From Syntrophaceae bacterium UBA6252 (lineage in GTDB: Bacteria; Desulfobacterota; Syntrophia; Syntrophales; UBA6807), in contig DJVQ01000066.1 of assembly GCA_002441265.1 (NCBI GenBank), forward strand, positions 1-31,992: a stretch of 31,992 nt of DNA, given 5' to 3'. Position numbers and translations under genes: made by a program. Below, piece after piece: positions 16,098-24,249 of the stretch (its first letter is position 1; the number at the start of each line of letters is the position of its first letter). The notes below the pieces were generated by a model. The model made no database searches. It was not told the DNA's origin and saw only the letters and a program-made list of their open reading frames with translations.

Positions 16098-16649
16098 CTA
16101 CGGTCCATCGGGCTTTTTCCGTGTCAGATCGATTTCCATCCGGTCGCAGATGTCCAGGATGGAGGCGTGGTAGTAGAAGGGATAGCCGAGGCCGCTGAAC
16201 AGTTTCTTCATGTTCTCGTTTCTCGAATCAAAAATGATCTCCACCCGGGTGTAGCCCTTTGCCTTCGCGATTCCGACCACCCGGGAGACCATGGCTTTTC
16301 CGAGACCCTGTCCATGATAGTCGTCGCGGACGGCGATGGTCAGCTCGGCCCTTCCTTCCCCATGGTCGAAGTAGCGGCAGACGGCGATGAGGGATTCCCT
16401 GCCCTTCTCCTCGATGGAGGCGGCCAGGGCGAAATCCTTTCCGTAATCGATGTGGACCAGGTGGTAGAGCATCTCGGGAGGGAGCCGCTCCAGGTGGGTC
16501 AGGAACCGGAAGAAAACCGATTCCGGGGAGAGCTTGCTGAAGATGTCCAGAATGAGGGGACCGTCGCTGGTGCGGATGGGGCGGAGAAGCACGGGAGTCC
16601 CGTTTTTCAGATGAATCCGCTCGTCGTATTCGGAAGGGGGGGGCTGCAT
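16098..16649 (-). CDS. GNAT family N-acetyltransferase
   Basis: This is a 183-residue acetyl-CoA-dependent acyltransferase. It opens with LKNGTPVLLRPIRTSDGP and LSPESVFFRFLT, a pattern shared with the acetyltransferase domains of Pat/AcuA-type protein acetyltransferases. The acetyl-CoA pyrophosphate loop is DDYHGQGLGKAMV, followed by A.AKGY..VE and a GLGYPFYYH C-terminal segment. The target could be a protein lysine or a small molecule. The ATG at 16649 has GAGGG about 7 nt upstream; a GTG at 16700 would overlap the previous gene and lacks a ribosome site. It lies 34 nt after the DUF554 gene in the same transcription direction. Confidence 0.85.
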   Translation of the reverse strand: MQPPPSEYDERIHLKNGTPVLLRPIRTSDGPLILDIFSKLSPESVFFRFLTHLERLPPEMLYHLVHIDYGKDFALAASIEEKGRESLIAVCRYFDHGEGRAELTIAVRDDYHGQGLGKAMVSRVVGIAKAKGYTRVEIIFDSRNENMKKLFSGLGYPFYYHASILDICDRMEIDLTRKKPDGP

Positions 16650-16683
16650 GACAGGCCCTCGCGCGGAAGAGGTTTCACGTTCC

Positions 16684-17361
16684 TTATGGAAAAAAGACAC
16701 CCCACAGAGCGGCGTACACGATGGCGGGGATCATGTTCCCCACGGGGATCTTCTTGATTTCCATGAGGTTGATCCCGATGCCGACGATGAGGATCCCCCC
16801 GGCGGAGGTGATGGTCGTGAGAACGGACGGTTCCTGGAGGAAAAGGAGCTTCGACGCGAGGAGGGTGATGGATCCCTGGACGATGAAGACGGGGAGGGCG
16901 GAAAGGGCCACGCCGGAGCCCAGGCTCGAGGCCAGGGCGAGGGAAGCCACGCCGTCGAGCATGGCTTTGATATAGAGAACCCGGGCGTCGCCCATGGTCC
17001 CGTCCTGGATGGATCCGATGACGACCATGGCCCCGGTGATGTACAGGACGGACGCGGTGACGAATCCTTCGGTGAAGGTCCCGGACCGGGAATGGAAAAG
17101 ATTGCGGAAACGTTCTCCCAGCGCGGCCATGCCGTCCTCGATCCGGAGGAGTTCCCCCGTGACGGCCCCGAGAAGGACGCACCCGATGGCGGGGATGAGT
17201 TCCGAAGCGCTCAGGGCCATCTGGATGCCCACGGCCAGGACCGCCAGTCCCAGGGCCTGCATGATCGTGGTTTTCAACCGGATGGTGATGCGTCTTCCCG
17301 CGGCGAGCCCCAGGGCGCTTCCCGCAAGGATCGCCGCGCTGTTGACGATGGTTCCCGTCAT
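16684..17361 (-). CDS. DUF554 family membrane protein
   Basis: This is a 225-residue integral membrane protein with about seven hydrophobic segments and a GTIVNSAAILAGSALGL start typical of DUF554 (YdfK-like) proteins. Further family-like stretches are GCVLLGAVTGELLRIE, GFVTASVLYITGAMVVIGS and LYIKAMLDGVASLALAS. The role is not established; a transport function has been supposed for the family. The start codon overlaps the stop codon of the upstream hydrolase gene by 4 nt (ATGA), so the two are translationally coupled. The open frame upstream of 17361 is a shadow of that gene. Confidence 0.88.
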   Translation of the reverse strand: MTGTIVNSAAILAGSALGLAAGRRITIRLKTTIMQALGLAVLAVGIQMALSASELIPAIGCVLLGAVTGELLRIEDGMAALGERFRNLFHSRSGTFTEGFVTASVLYITGAMVVIGSIQDGTMGDARVLYIKAMLDGVASLALASSLGSGVALSALPVFIVQGSITLLASKLLFLQEPSVLTTITSAGGILIVGIGINLMEIKKIPVGNMIPAIVYAALWGVFFP

Positions 17362-18365
17362 GAAAGGGACTCCGCCGGAATGCCTGCCCTTCCCGTCCTC
17401 CCGGCGGGATCGGAGATTTCCTCCCTTCCGGGGTACCGCGAAATCCCCAGTTCCCCGTAAACGGCGAGGTGGTCCGAGACGGGATCCGTCAGGATGGCAT
17501 GGTTCTCGAAGGAAAAGCAGGGGGATGCAAAAATCCAGTCGAGCCGCCTCATGGACTTCGGGAAGGTCCGGATTGTCCAGTCCCACGGCCGGAAGGTCAT
17601 CAGTCCCGTCCGTCCGGCGAAATCCCGGAGCGTTTCCTCCCGTTCCAGCCATTCGCAGTTGAAATCCCCCATGACGATGAACGGTCCCTTCCCGGCGAGG
17701 AGCTTGCCCGCCAGGGCGTCCGTCTGTCTTTTCCTCGTCCCGGGCCGGGCGAAGTCGAGGTGGACGGAAAGAACGTCCACTTCCCTTTCCGGAATGCCCG
17801 GAAGGATGACCGTCGCCAGGACCACCCCCTTGGGGAAGGTGGGGGGGGAGGGGGCGAAGGTGACCGAACGGGACGTTTTCAGGGGGAGACGGGAAATAAT
17901 CGCCGTCCCGTAGGAGGTTCTCTTCCTCTTCACGTGTTCCCCCAGGACGGCGTAAGGGTATCCCGCCTTTTCTGCAAGGTACCTTACGTGGTCGAAACTT
18001 CCGCTCCAGAGGGAAGGGCCGTCCGCCTCCTGCAGGGCGACGATATGGGGACGGACGTCCCGAAGAAGGGCCGCCACGTCGTCCAGGTTCCCCCGGATCG
18101 TGTCCTTCCGCTGGAGGACCTGGTGCTTTCCGTCCTTTCTTCCGTGGGCGAGATTCAGGGTCAGAACCCGCAATGGGAAAAGGGGGCTGCTTTCCGCCGC
18201 ATCGGCGGACGGGCGGTCTCCAGTGAAACGGATTTCCAGTTCCTCTTCCTTCTCCAGCCCATGGGACTGGTGGACGTACCACCGGGCGACCGCGCCGATC
18301 CCCGTGAAGGCAAGGGCGTAGAACAGGCGCCTGGCGTGATGCAGTTTCGAGAGTCGTATGGCCAT
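17358..18365 (-). CDS. Endonuclease/exonuclease/phosphatase (EEP) family protein
   Basis: This is a 335-residue metal-dependent phosphoesterase of the DNase I-like fold. An N-terminal hydrophobic segment (about residues 12-30, preceded by basic residues) suggests a membrane anchor or export. The catalytic motifs are in order: N in LTLNLAHG, E in LQEAD, GTAIISR, SVHLD, MGDFN, LDWIF and the terminal SDHLAV. Family members cleave nucleic acids, phosphoinositides or other phosphoesters, so the substrate is unknown. AAGGA lies about 11 nt before the ATG, a slightly long spacing. The palindromic repeat element separates it from the upstream cysteine desulfurase gene. Confidence 0.88.
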   Translation of the reverse strand: MAIRLSKLHHARRLFYALAFTGIGAVARWYVHQSHGLEKEEELEIRFTGDRPSADAAESSPLFPLRVLTLNLAHGRKDGKHQVLQRKDTIRGNLDDVAALLRDVRPHIVALQEADGPSLWSGSFDHVRYLAEKAGYPYAVLGEHVKRKRTSYGTAIISRLPLKTSRSVTFAPSPPTFPKGVVLATVILPGIPEREVDVLSVHLDFARPGTRKRQTDALAGKLLAGKGPFIVMGDFNCEWLEREETLRDFAGRTGLMTFRPWDWTIRTFPKSMRRLDWIFASPCFSFENHAILTDPVSDHLAVYGELGISRYPGREEISDPAGRTGRAGIPAESLS

Positions 18366-18389
18366 ATGGATGGGTTTCCTTTATCTTGA

Positions 18390-18549
18390 TGAAATCGTAA
18401 AAAGACCAAATCAACACTTTTTCGAATGGCAAAGTAAAAAGCTCCATAGGCAAGGCGCCCGAATCCCGAGGAATGAGGCGTACTGATGGTACGCCAAAGG
18501 GTCGAGGGAAGAAGGGCAACACAGCATATGGACTTTTTACGAAGCCGTC
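18390..18549. repeat. Palindromic mobile-like repeat element (MITE/REP-like) with possible target duplication
   Basis: The core 18434-18540 is an imperfect 107-nt palindrome. Its ends read GTAAAAAG and CTTTTTAC, next come TCCATA and TATGGA, and the centre is GGCGTAC-TGATG-GTACGCC. A further CGTAAAAAG at 18396 mirrors CTTTTTACG at the right end. The octamer TATCTTGA occurs at 18382-18389 and again at 18550-18557, so the intervening 160 nt look like an insertion with an 8-bp target duplication. No open frame lies inside, so any mobility would need an enzyme supplied in trans. Only one copy is in this window. Confidence 0.6.
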
Positions 18550-19688
18550 TATCTTGAGTCGTTCAGGACCTCAAGGACGATCCTCGCGGCCCGTTCGATG
18601 GTTGCTTCCGTGGTGAACCTCCCCGTGGAGAAGCGCAGCGTCCCCCTCGCAAAATCCGCGGGAACCTTCATGGCCTCGAGAACCGGTGAAACGGCCGTGT
18701 CCCCCGAATGGCAGGCCGCGCCGGCCGAGACGGAGACCCTGTCGAAAAGCCCGGCAAGGAGGACCGTCGCCTCCCGGCCCCGGAACCCGAGACTCGCCGT
18801 GTTGGGAAGGCGCTTTTCCGGATGGCCGTTCAGCCGGACCCCGTCGCCGAGGGCCGAAGAGAGGGCGTGGACCAGCAGGTCCCGGGATTTTTTCATAAGC
18901 CGTCCGTAGGATTCCAGATCCTGGAAGGCCATTTCGCAGGCCTTCCCGAAACCGGCGATGAACGGGACGTTTTCCGTCCCGGGCCGGAAGCCCCTTTCCT
19001 GGCCGGCGCCGTGCATGAATTTCTCCAGGACCGTCCCCTCCCGGACGTAGAGGGCGCCGATCCCCTTGGGGGCGTACAGCTTGTGCCCGGCGATCGTCAG
19101 AAGATCCACCCCCAGGGCCTCCACGTCCGTTTCGATCTTTCCCGCCGACTGGGCGGCGTCGGTGTGGAAGGGAATCCCCCGTTTCCGGGCGATTTTCGAG
19201 ATCTCCCCGATGGGTTCGATGGTCCCCACCTCGTTGTTTGCGTGCATGATCGAGATGAGGATCGTCTCGTTCGTGACCGCCTCCTCCACCTGTCCCGGGT
19301 CGACGAGGCCCGTTTCGTCCACGGGAAGGCGGGTTGTCGTGAACCCGTTCCTTTCCAGGTACCGGCAGACCTCCAGGACGGCGGGATGCTCGATGGCGGA
19401 GGTGACGATATGCCTTCCCCGGTCGCGGTTTGCCAGGGCGATCCCGCGGATGGCGTGGTTGTTGGACTCGGTTCCGCCGCTGGTGAAGACGATCTCGCCG
19501 GGACGGCAATGGAGGAGCGCGGCCACCTGGGACCTGGCCGTCTCGACGGCCCGTTTCGCCCGGATGCCGGCGCCGTATGCGCTGGAGGGGTTGCCGAATT
19601 CCTCTTCGAGGAACGGCATCATGGCCCGGACGACCTCGGGATCCAGGGGAGTGGTGGCGTTGTAGTCAAGATAGACAGGGGGCGCCAT
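18549..19688 (-). CDS. Cysteine desulfurase, NifS/IscS family
   Basis: This 379-residue PLP enzyme converts L-cysteine to alanine and a protein-bound persulfide for Fe-S cluster or thiolation pathways. The PLP lysine is Lys203 in TIAGHKLYAPKG. Cofactor-contacting His101 (EHPAVLE), Asp177 and Gln180 (HTDAAQSAGK) are present, and so is the opening VYLDYNATTP. The catalytic cysteine is Cys326 in SAGAACHSGD, followed by His instead of the more usual Thr/Ser. No IscU-like scaffold is adjacent; the TtcA-like tRNA thiolase at 29942 is a possible sulfur user. It starts 6 nt after the wrbA stop codon, so co-transcription is likely. Its stop codon lies inside the right copy of the TATCTTGA octamer. Confidence 0.93.
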   Translation of the reverse strand: MAPPVYLDYNATTPLDPEVVRAMMPFLEEEFGNPSSAYGAGIRAKRAVETARSQVAALLHCRPGEIVFTSGGTESNNHAIRGIALANRDRGRHIVTSAIEHPAVLEVCRYLERNGFTTTRLPVDETGLVDPGQVEEAVTNETILISIMHANNEVGTIEPIGEISKIARKRGIPFHTDAAQSAGKIETDVEALGVDLLTIAGHKLYAPKGIGALYVREGTVLEKFMHGAGQERGFRPGTENVPFIAGFGKACEMAFQDLESYGRLMKKSRDLLVHALSSALGDGVRLNGHPEKRLPNTASLGFRGREATVLLAGLFDRVSVSAGAACHSGDTAVSPVLEAMKVPADFARGTLRFSTGRFTTEATIERAARIVLEVLNDSR

Positions 19689-19694
19689 GGGTTC

Positions 19695-20309
19695 TCAGGC
19701 CCTCGCGAGTTTTGCGGCGATGGTCGCCCCGTACCGCCCCTGGAACCGGGCGCCGGCGAGATCGATTTCCGTCGGATTGAGGTCGCCTTTGCCGCCGGCG
19801 ATGGTGGAAGCCCCGTAGGGGGAACAGCCCGACACCATGTCCGTCCTGGTCTGGCCCGTGAAGGTGTACGGAAGTCCCGTGATGACCATCCCGTGGTGGA
19901 GAAGGGTGGTGTGGAAACTGAGAATGGTCGATTCCTGCCCGCCGTGGGGCGTTCCCGAACTCGTGAAGACGCTCCCCACCTTGCCCACCAGGGCGCCCTT
20001 CGCCCACAGGGACCCCGTGGCGTCGAGGAACTGGCGCATCTGCCCGCACATGTTGCCGAACCGTGTGGGCGTCCCGAAGAAGACGGCGTCCGCCGTCCCG
20101 AGATCGGGCACGGCCGCCACGGGGATATGGGAAAAGGACTTCCGGGCTTCCAGGGCCCCCATTTTCTTCAGAATGTCCTCTGAGAGGGTCTCCGGGACCT
20201 GCTTCAGTTCGACCTCGGCCCCTTCCACTTCCCGGGCGCCCTCGGCGACGGCCTCGGCCATGCGGTAGATATGTCCGTACATGGAATAAAAGACGACGAG
20301 CACTTTCAT
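19695..20309 (-). CDS. wrbA: WrbA-type NAD(P)H:quinone oxidoreductase
   Basis: This is a 204-residue flavodoxin-like protein that reduces quinones by two electrons using FMN, limiting semiquinone formation. The start KVLVVFYSMYGHIYRMAEAVAEGA is the FMN phosphate-binding loop. GTPTRFGNMCGQMRQFLD and GSVFTSSGTPHGGQEST are the other WrbA signatures, and length matches the family. GGAGAAGGAA lies just ahead of the ATG at 20309; the longer open frame upstream is a shadow of the isochorismatase-fold gene. It sits between that hydrolase and cysteine desulfurase with short gaps, near the DOMON/b561-like pair. Confidence 0.94.
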   Translation of the reverse strand: MKVLVVFYSMYGHIYRMAEAVAEGAREVEGAEVELKQVPETLSEDILKKMGALEARKSFSHIPVAAVPDLGTADAVFFGTPTRFGNMCGQMRQFLDATGSLWAKGALVGKVGSVFTSSGTPHGGQESTILSFHTTLLHHGMVITGLPYTFTGQTRTDMVSGCSPYGASTIAGGKGDLNPTEIDLAGARFQGRYGATIAAKLARA

Positions 20310-20344
20310 GGCTTCCTTCTCCTTTCCTTGTATGGCCGGATGTT

Positions 20345-20884
20345 TCACTTCACGAGGCGGACCATCCGCCGGAAACGGTCTCCCTCCCCGACCCGGACGA
20401 GTTCGAAGAGGGCCATTTCGACGCTGGACCGGAGCGCCCCGGCGGCGATCGTCTTTTCGATGCCGATCCGGCGGTTCTCCGGCGTCCGGGAAGAAACGCA
20501 GTCTTCCACCACCTGCACTTCGTACCCCCGCCGGAGGAGGTCCAGGGCGGTCTGATAGACGCAGATATGGGATTCGATTCCCGTGAGAAGAACCTGTTTC
20601 CTTCCCAGGGAATCGAGGCGTTTCATGAACCCGCCGTCGCTGCAGCAACTGAAGGCCGACTTGGCGACGGGATCGAAGGACTCGAAAAGACCGGCGATTT
20701 CCGGGATCGTGGGCCCGAGCTTATCGGGGGTCTGTTCGGTGACGATAACGGGGAGGCCGAATATCCCGGCCCCCTGGATCATGCGGGTCAGGTTCAGAAG
20801 CAGGGCCTCCCGGTTGTTCATGGAAAGATACAGGTTCCCCTGGATGTCGATGACGAGAAGAAGGGTGTTTTCCGTTTCCAGCAT
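20345..20884 (-). CDS. Isochorismatase-fold cysteine hydrolase
   Basis: This is a 179-residue protein of the isochorismatase-like/nicotinamidase superfamily (YcaC-like branch). The triad is visible: Asp13 in LLVIDIQG, Lys75 in VAKSAFSC and nucleophile Cys108 in GIESHICVYQTA, with the family's cis-peptide neighbourhood around TGIES. The substrate is unknown; relatives hydrolyse amides or vinyl ethers. The ATG at 20884 is preferred, since AAAGGAAA lies about 6 nt upstream; an ATG at 20899 would add five residues but would place that site inside the gene. Gaps to both neighbours are about 30 nt. Confidence 0.9.
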   Translation of the reverse strand: MLETENTLLLVIDIQGNLYLSMNNREALLLNLTRMIQGAGIFGLPVIVTEQTPDKLGPTIPEIAGLFESFDPVAKSAFSCCSDGGFMKRLDSLGRKQVLLTGIESHICVYQTALDLLRRGYEVQVVEDCVSSRTPENRRIGIEKTIAAGALRSSVEMALFELVRVGEGDRFRRMVRLVK

Positions 20885-20911
20885 GCCGTTTCCTTTCATC
20901 GAACGCTTTTC

Positions 20912-21295
20912 TTACAGGAGCCCCGCAAGCCGAAGTCCCGAAAAAATGTTGATTCCCATGAGGCCGAGGGTGACCCTGCCGGAAAACCGATGGGCGGCGC
21001 GGATTCCCTTCATCTTCTCCCGGAAAACGAACTGGAGGTTTCCGAGAACCGGGGTCGCCACGGCGAGAGCGAGAACGGCCGCCCCCAGCCAGGCGTGGGG
21101 AACCCGGAAGTGCCCCCCGGTTTTCCCGAGGGACATGACCGTGAATCCCGCGAAGACCATGAAGACCCCTCCGTAGGCGAGCCCCCGGTGAACCCGGAGC
21201 CACCAGCGACGCCTTCTGGCGTATCGGGCGACCAGCCACCCGGAAAGGAGTACGGCAAAAGCCGCGCCCATGAATCCGGCATGAAAGTGGAACAT
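20912..21295 (-). CDS. Small cytochrome b561-like (DUF4079-like) membrane protein
   Basis: This is a 127-residue protein with four hydrophobic segments and histidines placed at helix ends: His3/His5 in FHFHAGFMG, His36 in RVHRGLAYGG, His67 in VPHAWLG and His102 in AAHRFSGR. This is the layout expected of a four-helix b561-type core carrying b haems, and it resembles DUF4079 proteins. Haem binding is inferred. It starts 7 nt after the DOMON gene stop, with GAGGT in the overlap region, so the two are surely co-translated. A secreted DOMON haem domain paired with a b561-like membrane partner suggests electron transfer across the membrane. Confidence 0.7.
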   Translation of the reverse strand: MFHFHAGFMGAAFAVLLSGWLVARYARRRRWWLRVHRGLAYGGVFMVFAGFTVMSLGKTGGHFRVPHAWLGAAVLALAVATPVLGNLQFVFREKMKGIRAAHRFSGRVTLGLMGINIFSGLRLAGLL

Positions 21296-21302
21296 GAGAA
21301 CC

Positions 21303-22196
21303 TCACTTTCCTATGGCAAGCGTTCCCTTTCCCCTGGTTGCATGGCGGTCGGTGAAACTGTCCGAAGGGCCGATGGCCCACAGGACGTTCACCGAGCCGG
21401 ATGAGGGGATTTTCCTGTCGTACCGGTCTCCCGTGTCGAGGGGACGGGTGAATTCGAAGACGGTGACCCTGTTTTTTTCCGTTCCCGCGAAGGCGGCGAT
21501 GTCGTTCGTTCCGCCGAGGGTCGCGTCGGGCGGGTGGGGGCCGTAAGGGCCGGTGGACCATGCGTCCACGGAAAAGGCTTTTCCTTCCCCGTTCACCCAT
21601 CCGAAGATCATGTCGGCGTCTTTCATGAACTCCGTCGGCTCGATGCCGATGGCCACCCATCCCGTCGTTTTCCCCGCCAGGGCCACGGTGATGAAGTCCC
21701 CGTCGATCCGCCAGGAGACCGAGAACAGGCCGTCCTCGAATTCCGCCCTCGACGGATATTCCCCCGGGGCGACGACGCCGTCCACGGCGGAGGCGCCCGG
21801 TGCCGCCGGGGCGGCTTCCCCCGGGATGAAGACCGTCGTCTCCTCGCTTCGGGAGCCGAAAACGCTGCAGACGGCCTCCACCCGCAGAACGTCCCCCTCC
21901 GCCGCGGGAAGGTCATAGGTGTAAACGGCCCCTTCCTTCGCCGGCTGGCTCGTGTAGGAAACCTCCTTCACCGGGGCGCCGTTTTTCCAGATCCGGACCG
22001 ACGCGATGTAGTGGCCGGCGGGATTGGAAACCCGGTGTTCGATGGTGACGGCGAGCGTTCCCGCTCCGGCCCGGTAATCGAGAATCACCGACGCGGGCCG
22101 ATGGGCCGCGGCGGGAGACGGTGCAAGTGCGAGTGAAAGGAAAAGAAGAACCGCCGGGAGGACGGTTCGCCGCGAATCTCCGAATCCTTTTTTCAT
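21303..22196 (-). CDS. Exported DOMON-domain protein
   Basis: This is a 297-residue protein with a signal peptide (KKGFGDSRR, hydrophobic run, SPAAA at about residue 30). The middle (about 33-125) is a β-rich domain whose NPAGHYIASVRIWKNG segment recalls the desulfoferrodoxin-like fold, but without enough histidine and cysteine ligands to claim superoxide reductase. The C-terminal half (about 140-297) has the DOMON pattern: GWVAIGI, MKDADMIFGWV, a FEFTRPLDTGDRYD strand pair, and VLWAIGPSDSF...RHATRGKGTL. Met in DADM and His in RHATRG are the expected haem ligands of cytochrome-type DOMON domains (inference). GGGAGG lies about 7 nt before the ATG. The b561-like gene follows directly. Confidence 0.75.
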   Translation of the reverse strand: MKKGFGDSRRTVLPAVLLFLSLALAPSPAAAHRPASVILDYRAGAGTLAVTIEHRVSNPAGHYIASVRIWKNGAPVKEVSYTSQPAKEGAVYTYDLPAAEGDVLRVEAVCSVFGSRSEETTVFIPGEAAPAAPGASAVDGVVAPGEYPSRAEFEDGLFSVSWRIDGDFITVALAGKTTGWVAIGIEPTEFMKDADMIFGWVNGEGKAFSVDAWSTGPYGPHPPDATLGGTNDIAAFAGTEKNRVTVFEFTRPLDTGDRYDRKIPSSGSVNVLWAIGPSDSFTDRHATRGKGTLAIGK

Positions 22197-22232
22197 TTTT
22201 CGCCTCCCGATGCTTCCTCGAGCCGGCCGGGG

Positions 22233-24239
22233 TCATCCCCCGGGAGGCGGTCCGACTACCCGTTCCTCGAAGAGGGGAATGACCGAGGATACGCTTTCCG
22301 GCGCTCCCATGAGGAAGACGAGATCTCCTTCCAGAAACACCATGTCCACTTCCGGGTTGGATCGGACGACCCCCTGGCGCTGATAGGCCAGCACGGTCAC
22401 GCCGTGCCGCTTCCGCATTTCCGTCTGCGCCAGGGTCCGGCCCGTCACCGGCGCCCCTCTGCCCACCCGGATGGAGTGAACGTTCACCCCGGGAAGGCAA
22501 TGACGGAGATCATAGCACGAACCGGCCTCGGGGGAAAGGGTCCGGAACATTTCGTATCCGCCCGCCCGGACCTCTCCGATGAACTGTTCGATTTCCTCCC
22601 TCGGCACCAGATAGTTTTTCAAGACCCGGGCGAAGATCTCCACGGACGTCTCGAATTCCTCCGGCACCACCTCGTCGGCCCCGAGTTCGTGGAGGGGGGC
22701 CACTTCCTGGACATACCGGGTTCTCGCCACCACATGGATCAGCGGGTTCATCCGTTTCGCCCGGGCGGTGATTCCCCGGGTGGAGGCGGCGTGGGGGATG
22801 GTGATCACCAGGATCCGGGCCTCCCGCACGCCGGCATGCCGCAGCACGGCCTCATGGGTGGCGTCGCCGTAGAAGATGGGTTCCCCCTTTTCCCTTTCCG
22901 CCCGGACCGTTTCCGGGTTCATCTCGATGATGACATAGGGGATGCCCGATGCCTTGGCGGCCTGGGAGACGTGGCGTCCTCCGACGCCGTACCCGACGAT
23001 GATGAGGTGGTCCTTCCGGGACGGGCCCGCGGCCCGTTCGGGGTCATGGAGCCCCGTCGCCAGCCTGCGGGGAAGGGGAAGCCGCGTCACCCGGTTCCCG
23101 AGCCGGACGGCGAACTGGTAGACGAAAGGCGTGGCGATCATGGTCAGGATGGAGACGCTCAGGAAGAACTGGTAGCGGGAGGGGGTGATCAGACCCTGCC
23201 GGACCCCCGCGTGGGAAAGGACGAAGGCGAATTCGCCGACCTGGCTCAGGGCGAATCCGGTGAGGATCATCGTCTGCAGGGGATAACCCAGGAAAAACGC
23301 CGCCAGTGCGGCGATCGCCGATTTCCCCAGGATGGCGAGAACGACGAAGAAAACGATCTTCGCGGCATATTGGAAGAAGAAATGGAGGTTGAGGAGCATG
23401 CCCACGGATACGAAGAAGAAACTGATGAAAAGATCCCGGAAGGGGAGAATGTGCGCCAGGGCTTCGTCGCTGTATTCCGATTCGGAGATGATGAGTCCGG
23501 CGAAAAAGGCCCCCAGGGCGATGGAGAGACCCAGGGCCTGGGTCAGCGCGGCCACGGCGAGGCCGATCACGACGACGGTGAGAAGGAAGATTTCGCGGTT
23601 TCTCGTCCGGGTGACCTGGAACAGGAGTCGCGGTACGAGCCACCGGGCGCTCCCGAGGACCACGAGAAGGACCGCCGCCCCTTTCACGAGGAGCAGGGCG
23701 AGGGAGGAAGTCAGGTTCCCGCCGGCGCCGGCGAGGATGGGGACGAGAAGGATCATGGGGACGATCATCAGGTCCTGGTAGATGAGGATTCCCAGGATCG
23801 TCTTCCCATGGGGCGTGTCGATTTCCGCCCTTTCCTGGAGAAGCCGCAGAACGATGGCCGTGCTGCTCAGGGAGAAGAGAAATCCCATGAACAGGGCGCG
23901 GTTGAAGGCCACCCCCGTGGAGAAATCGGCAAGGCAGAAGAAGAGGATGGTGAGAAGGACCTGGAGGGACCCGCCCACGAGGAGGACCCTGCGGATCCGG
24001 AAGAAGTCCCTCAGGGAGAACTCGATGCCGATGGTGAACAAAAGGAGGACGACCCCGACCTCCGCCATCCTGTCGACGTTTTCCACGTTCTCGATGAACC
24101 CGAGCCCGTGTGGGCCGGCGAGGATCCCGGTGACGAGAAACCCCACGATGGTCGGGAGCTTCAGCCGCAGGCAGACGAAAAGAACGGCGATGGAGAGGCC
24201 GAAGATGATCAGGATGTCCTTGAGGATGGGGAGATCCAT
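22233..24239 (-). CDS. CPA2-family monovalent cation:proton antiporter, KefB-like, with TrkA domains
   Basis: This is a 668-residue inner-membrane transporter. Residues 1-390 hold about twelve to thirteen hydrophobic segments of a Na+/H+ exchanger domain, with the family's GILIYQDLMIVP and LGAFFAGLIISES stretches. A cytoplasmic TrkA-N (RCK) domain follows at about 415-530 with the nucleotide-binding loop GYGVGGRHVSQAAKASG. A TrkA-C domain fills about 570-655, so gating by nucleotide or ligand is likely. K+ or Na+ efflux in exchange for H+ is the probable role; the ion cannot be told from sequence. AGGGAA precedes the ATG by about 8 nt. The UPF0316 gene ends 10 nt upstream in the same direction. 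Confidence 0.92.
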   Translation of the reverse strand: MDLPILKDILIIFGLSIAVLFVCLRLKLPTIVGFLVTGILAGPHGLGFIENVENVDRMAEVGVVLLLFTIGIEFSLRDFFRIRRVLLVGGSLQVLLTILFFCLADFSTGVAFNRALFMGFLFSLSSTAIVLRLLQERAEIDTPHGKTILGILIYQDLMIVPMILLVPILAGAGGNLTSSLALLLVKGAAVLLVVLGSARWLVPRLLFQVTRTRNREIFLLTVVVIGLAVAALTQALGLSIALGAFFAGLIISESEYSDEALAHILPFRDLFISFFFVSVGMLLNLHFFFQYAAKIVFFVVLAILGKSAIAALAAFFLGYPLQTMILTGFALSQVGEFAFVLSHAGVRQGLITPSRYQFFLSVSILTMIATPFVYQFAVRLGNRVTRLPLPRRLATGLHDPERAAGPSRKDHLIIVGYGVGGRHVSQAAKASGIPYVIIEMNPETVRAEREKGEPIFYGDATHEAVLRHAGVREARILVITIPHAASTRGITARAKRMNPLIHVVARTRYVQEVAPLHELGADEVVPEEFETSVEIFARVLKNYLVPREEIEQFIGEVRAGGYEMFRTLSPEAGSCYDLRHCLPGVNVHSIRVGRGAPVTGRTLAQTEMRKRHGVTVLAYQRQGVVRSNPEVDMVFLEGDLVFLMGAPESVSSVIPLFEERVVGPPPGG

Positions 24240-24249
24240 TTCGCGTTCC

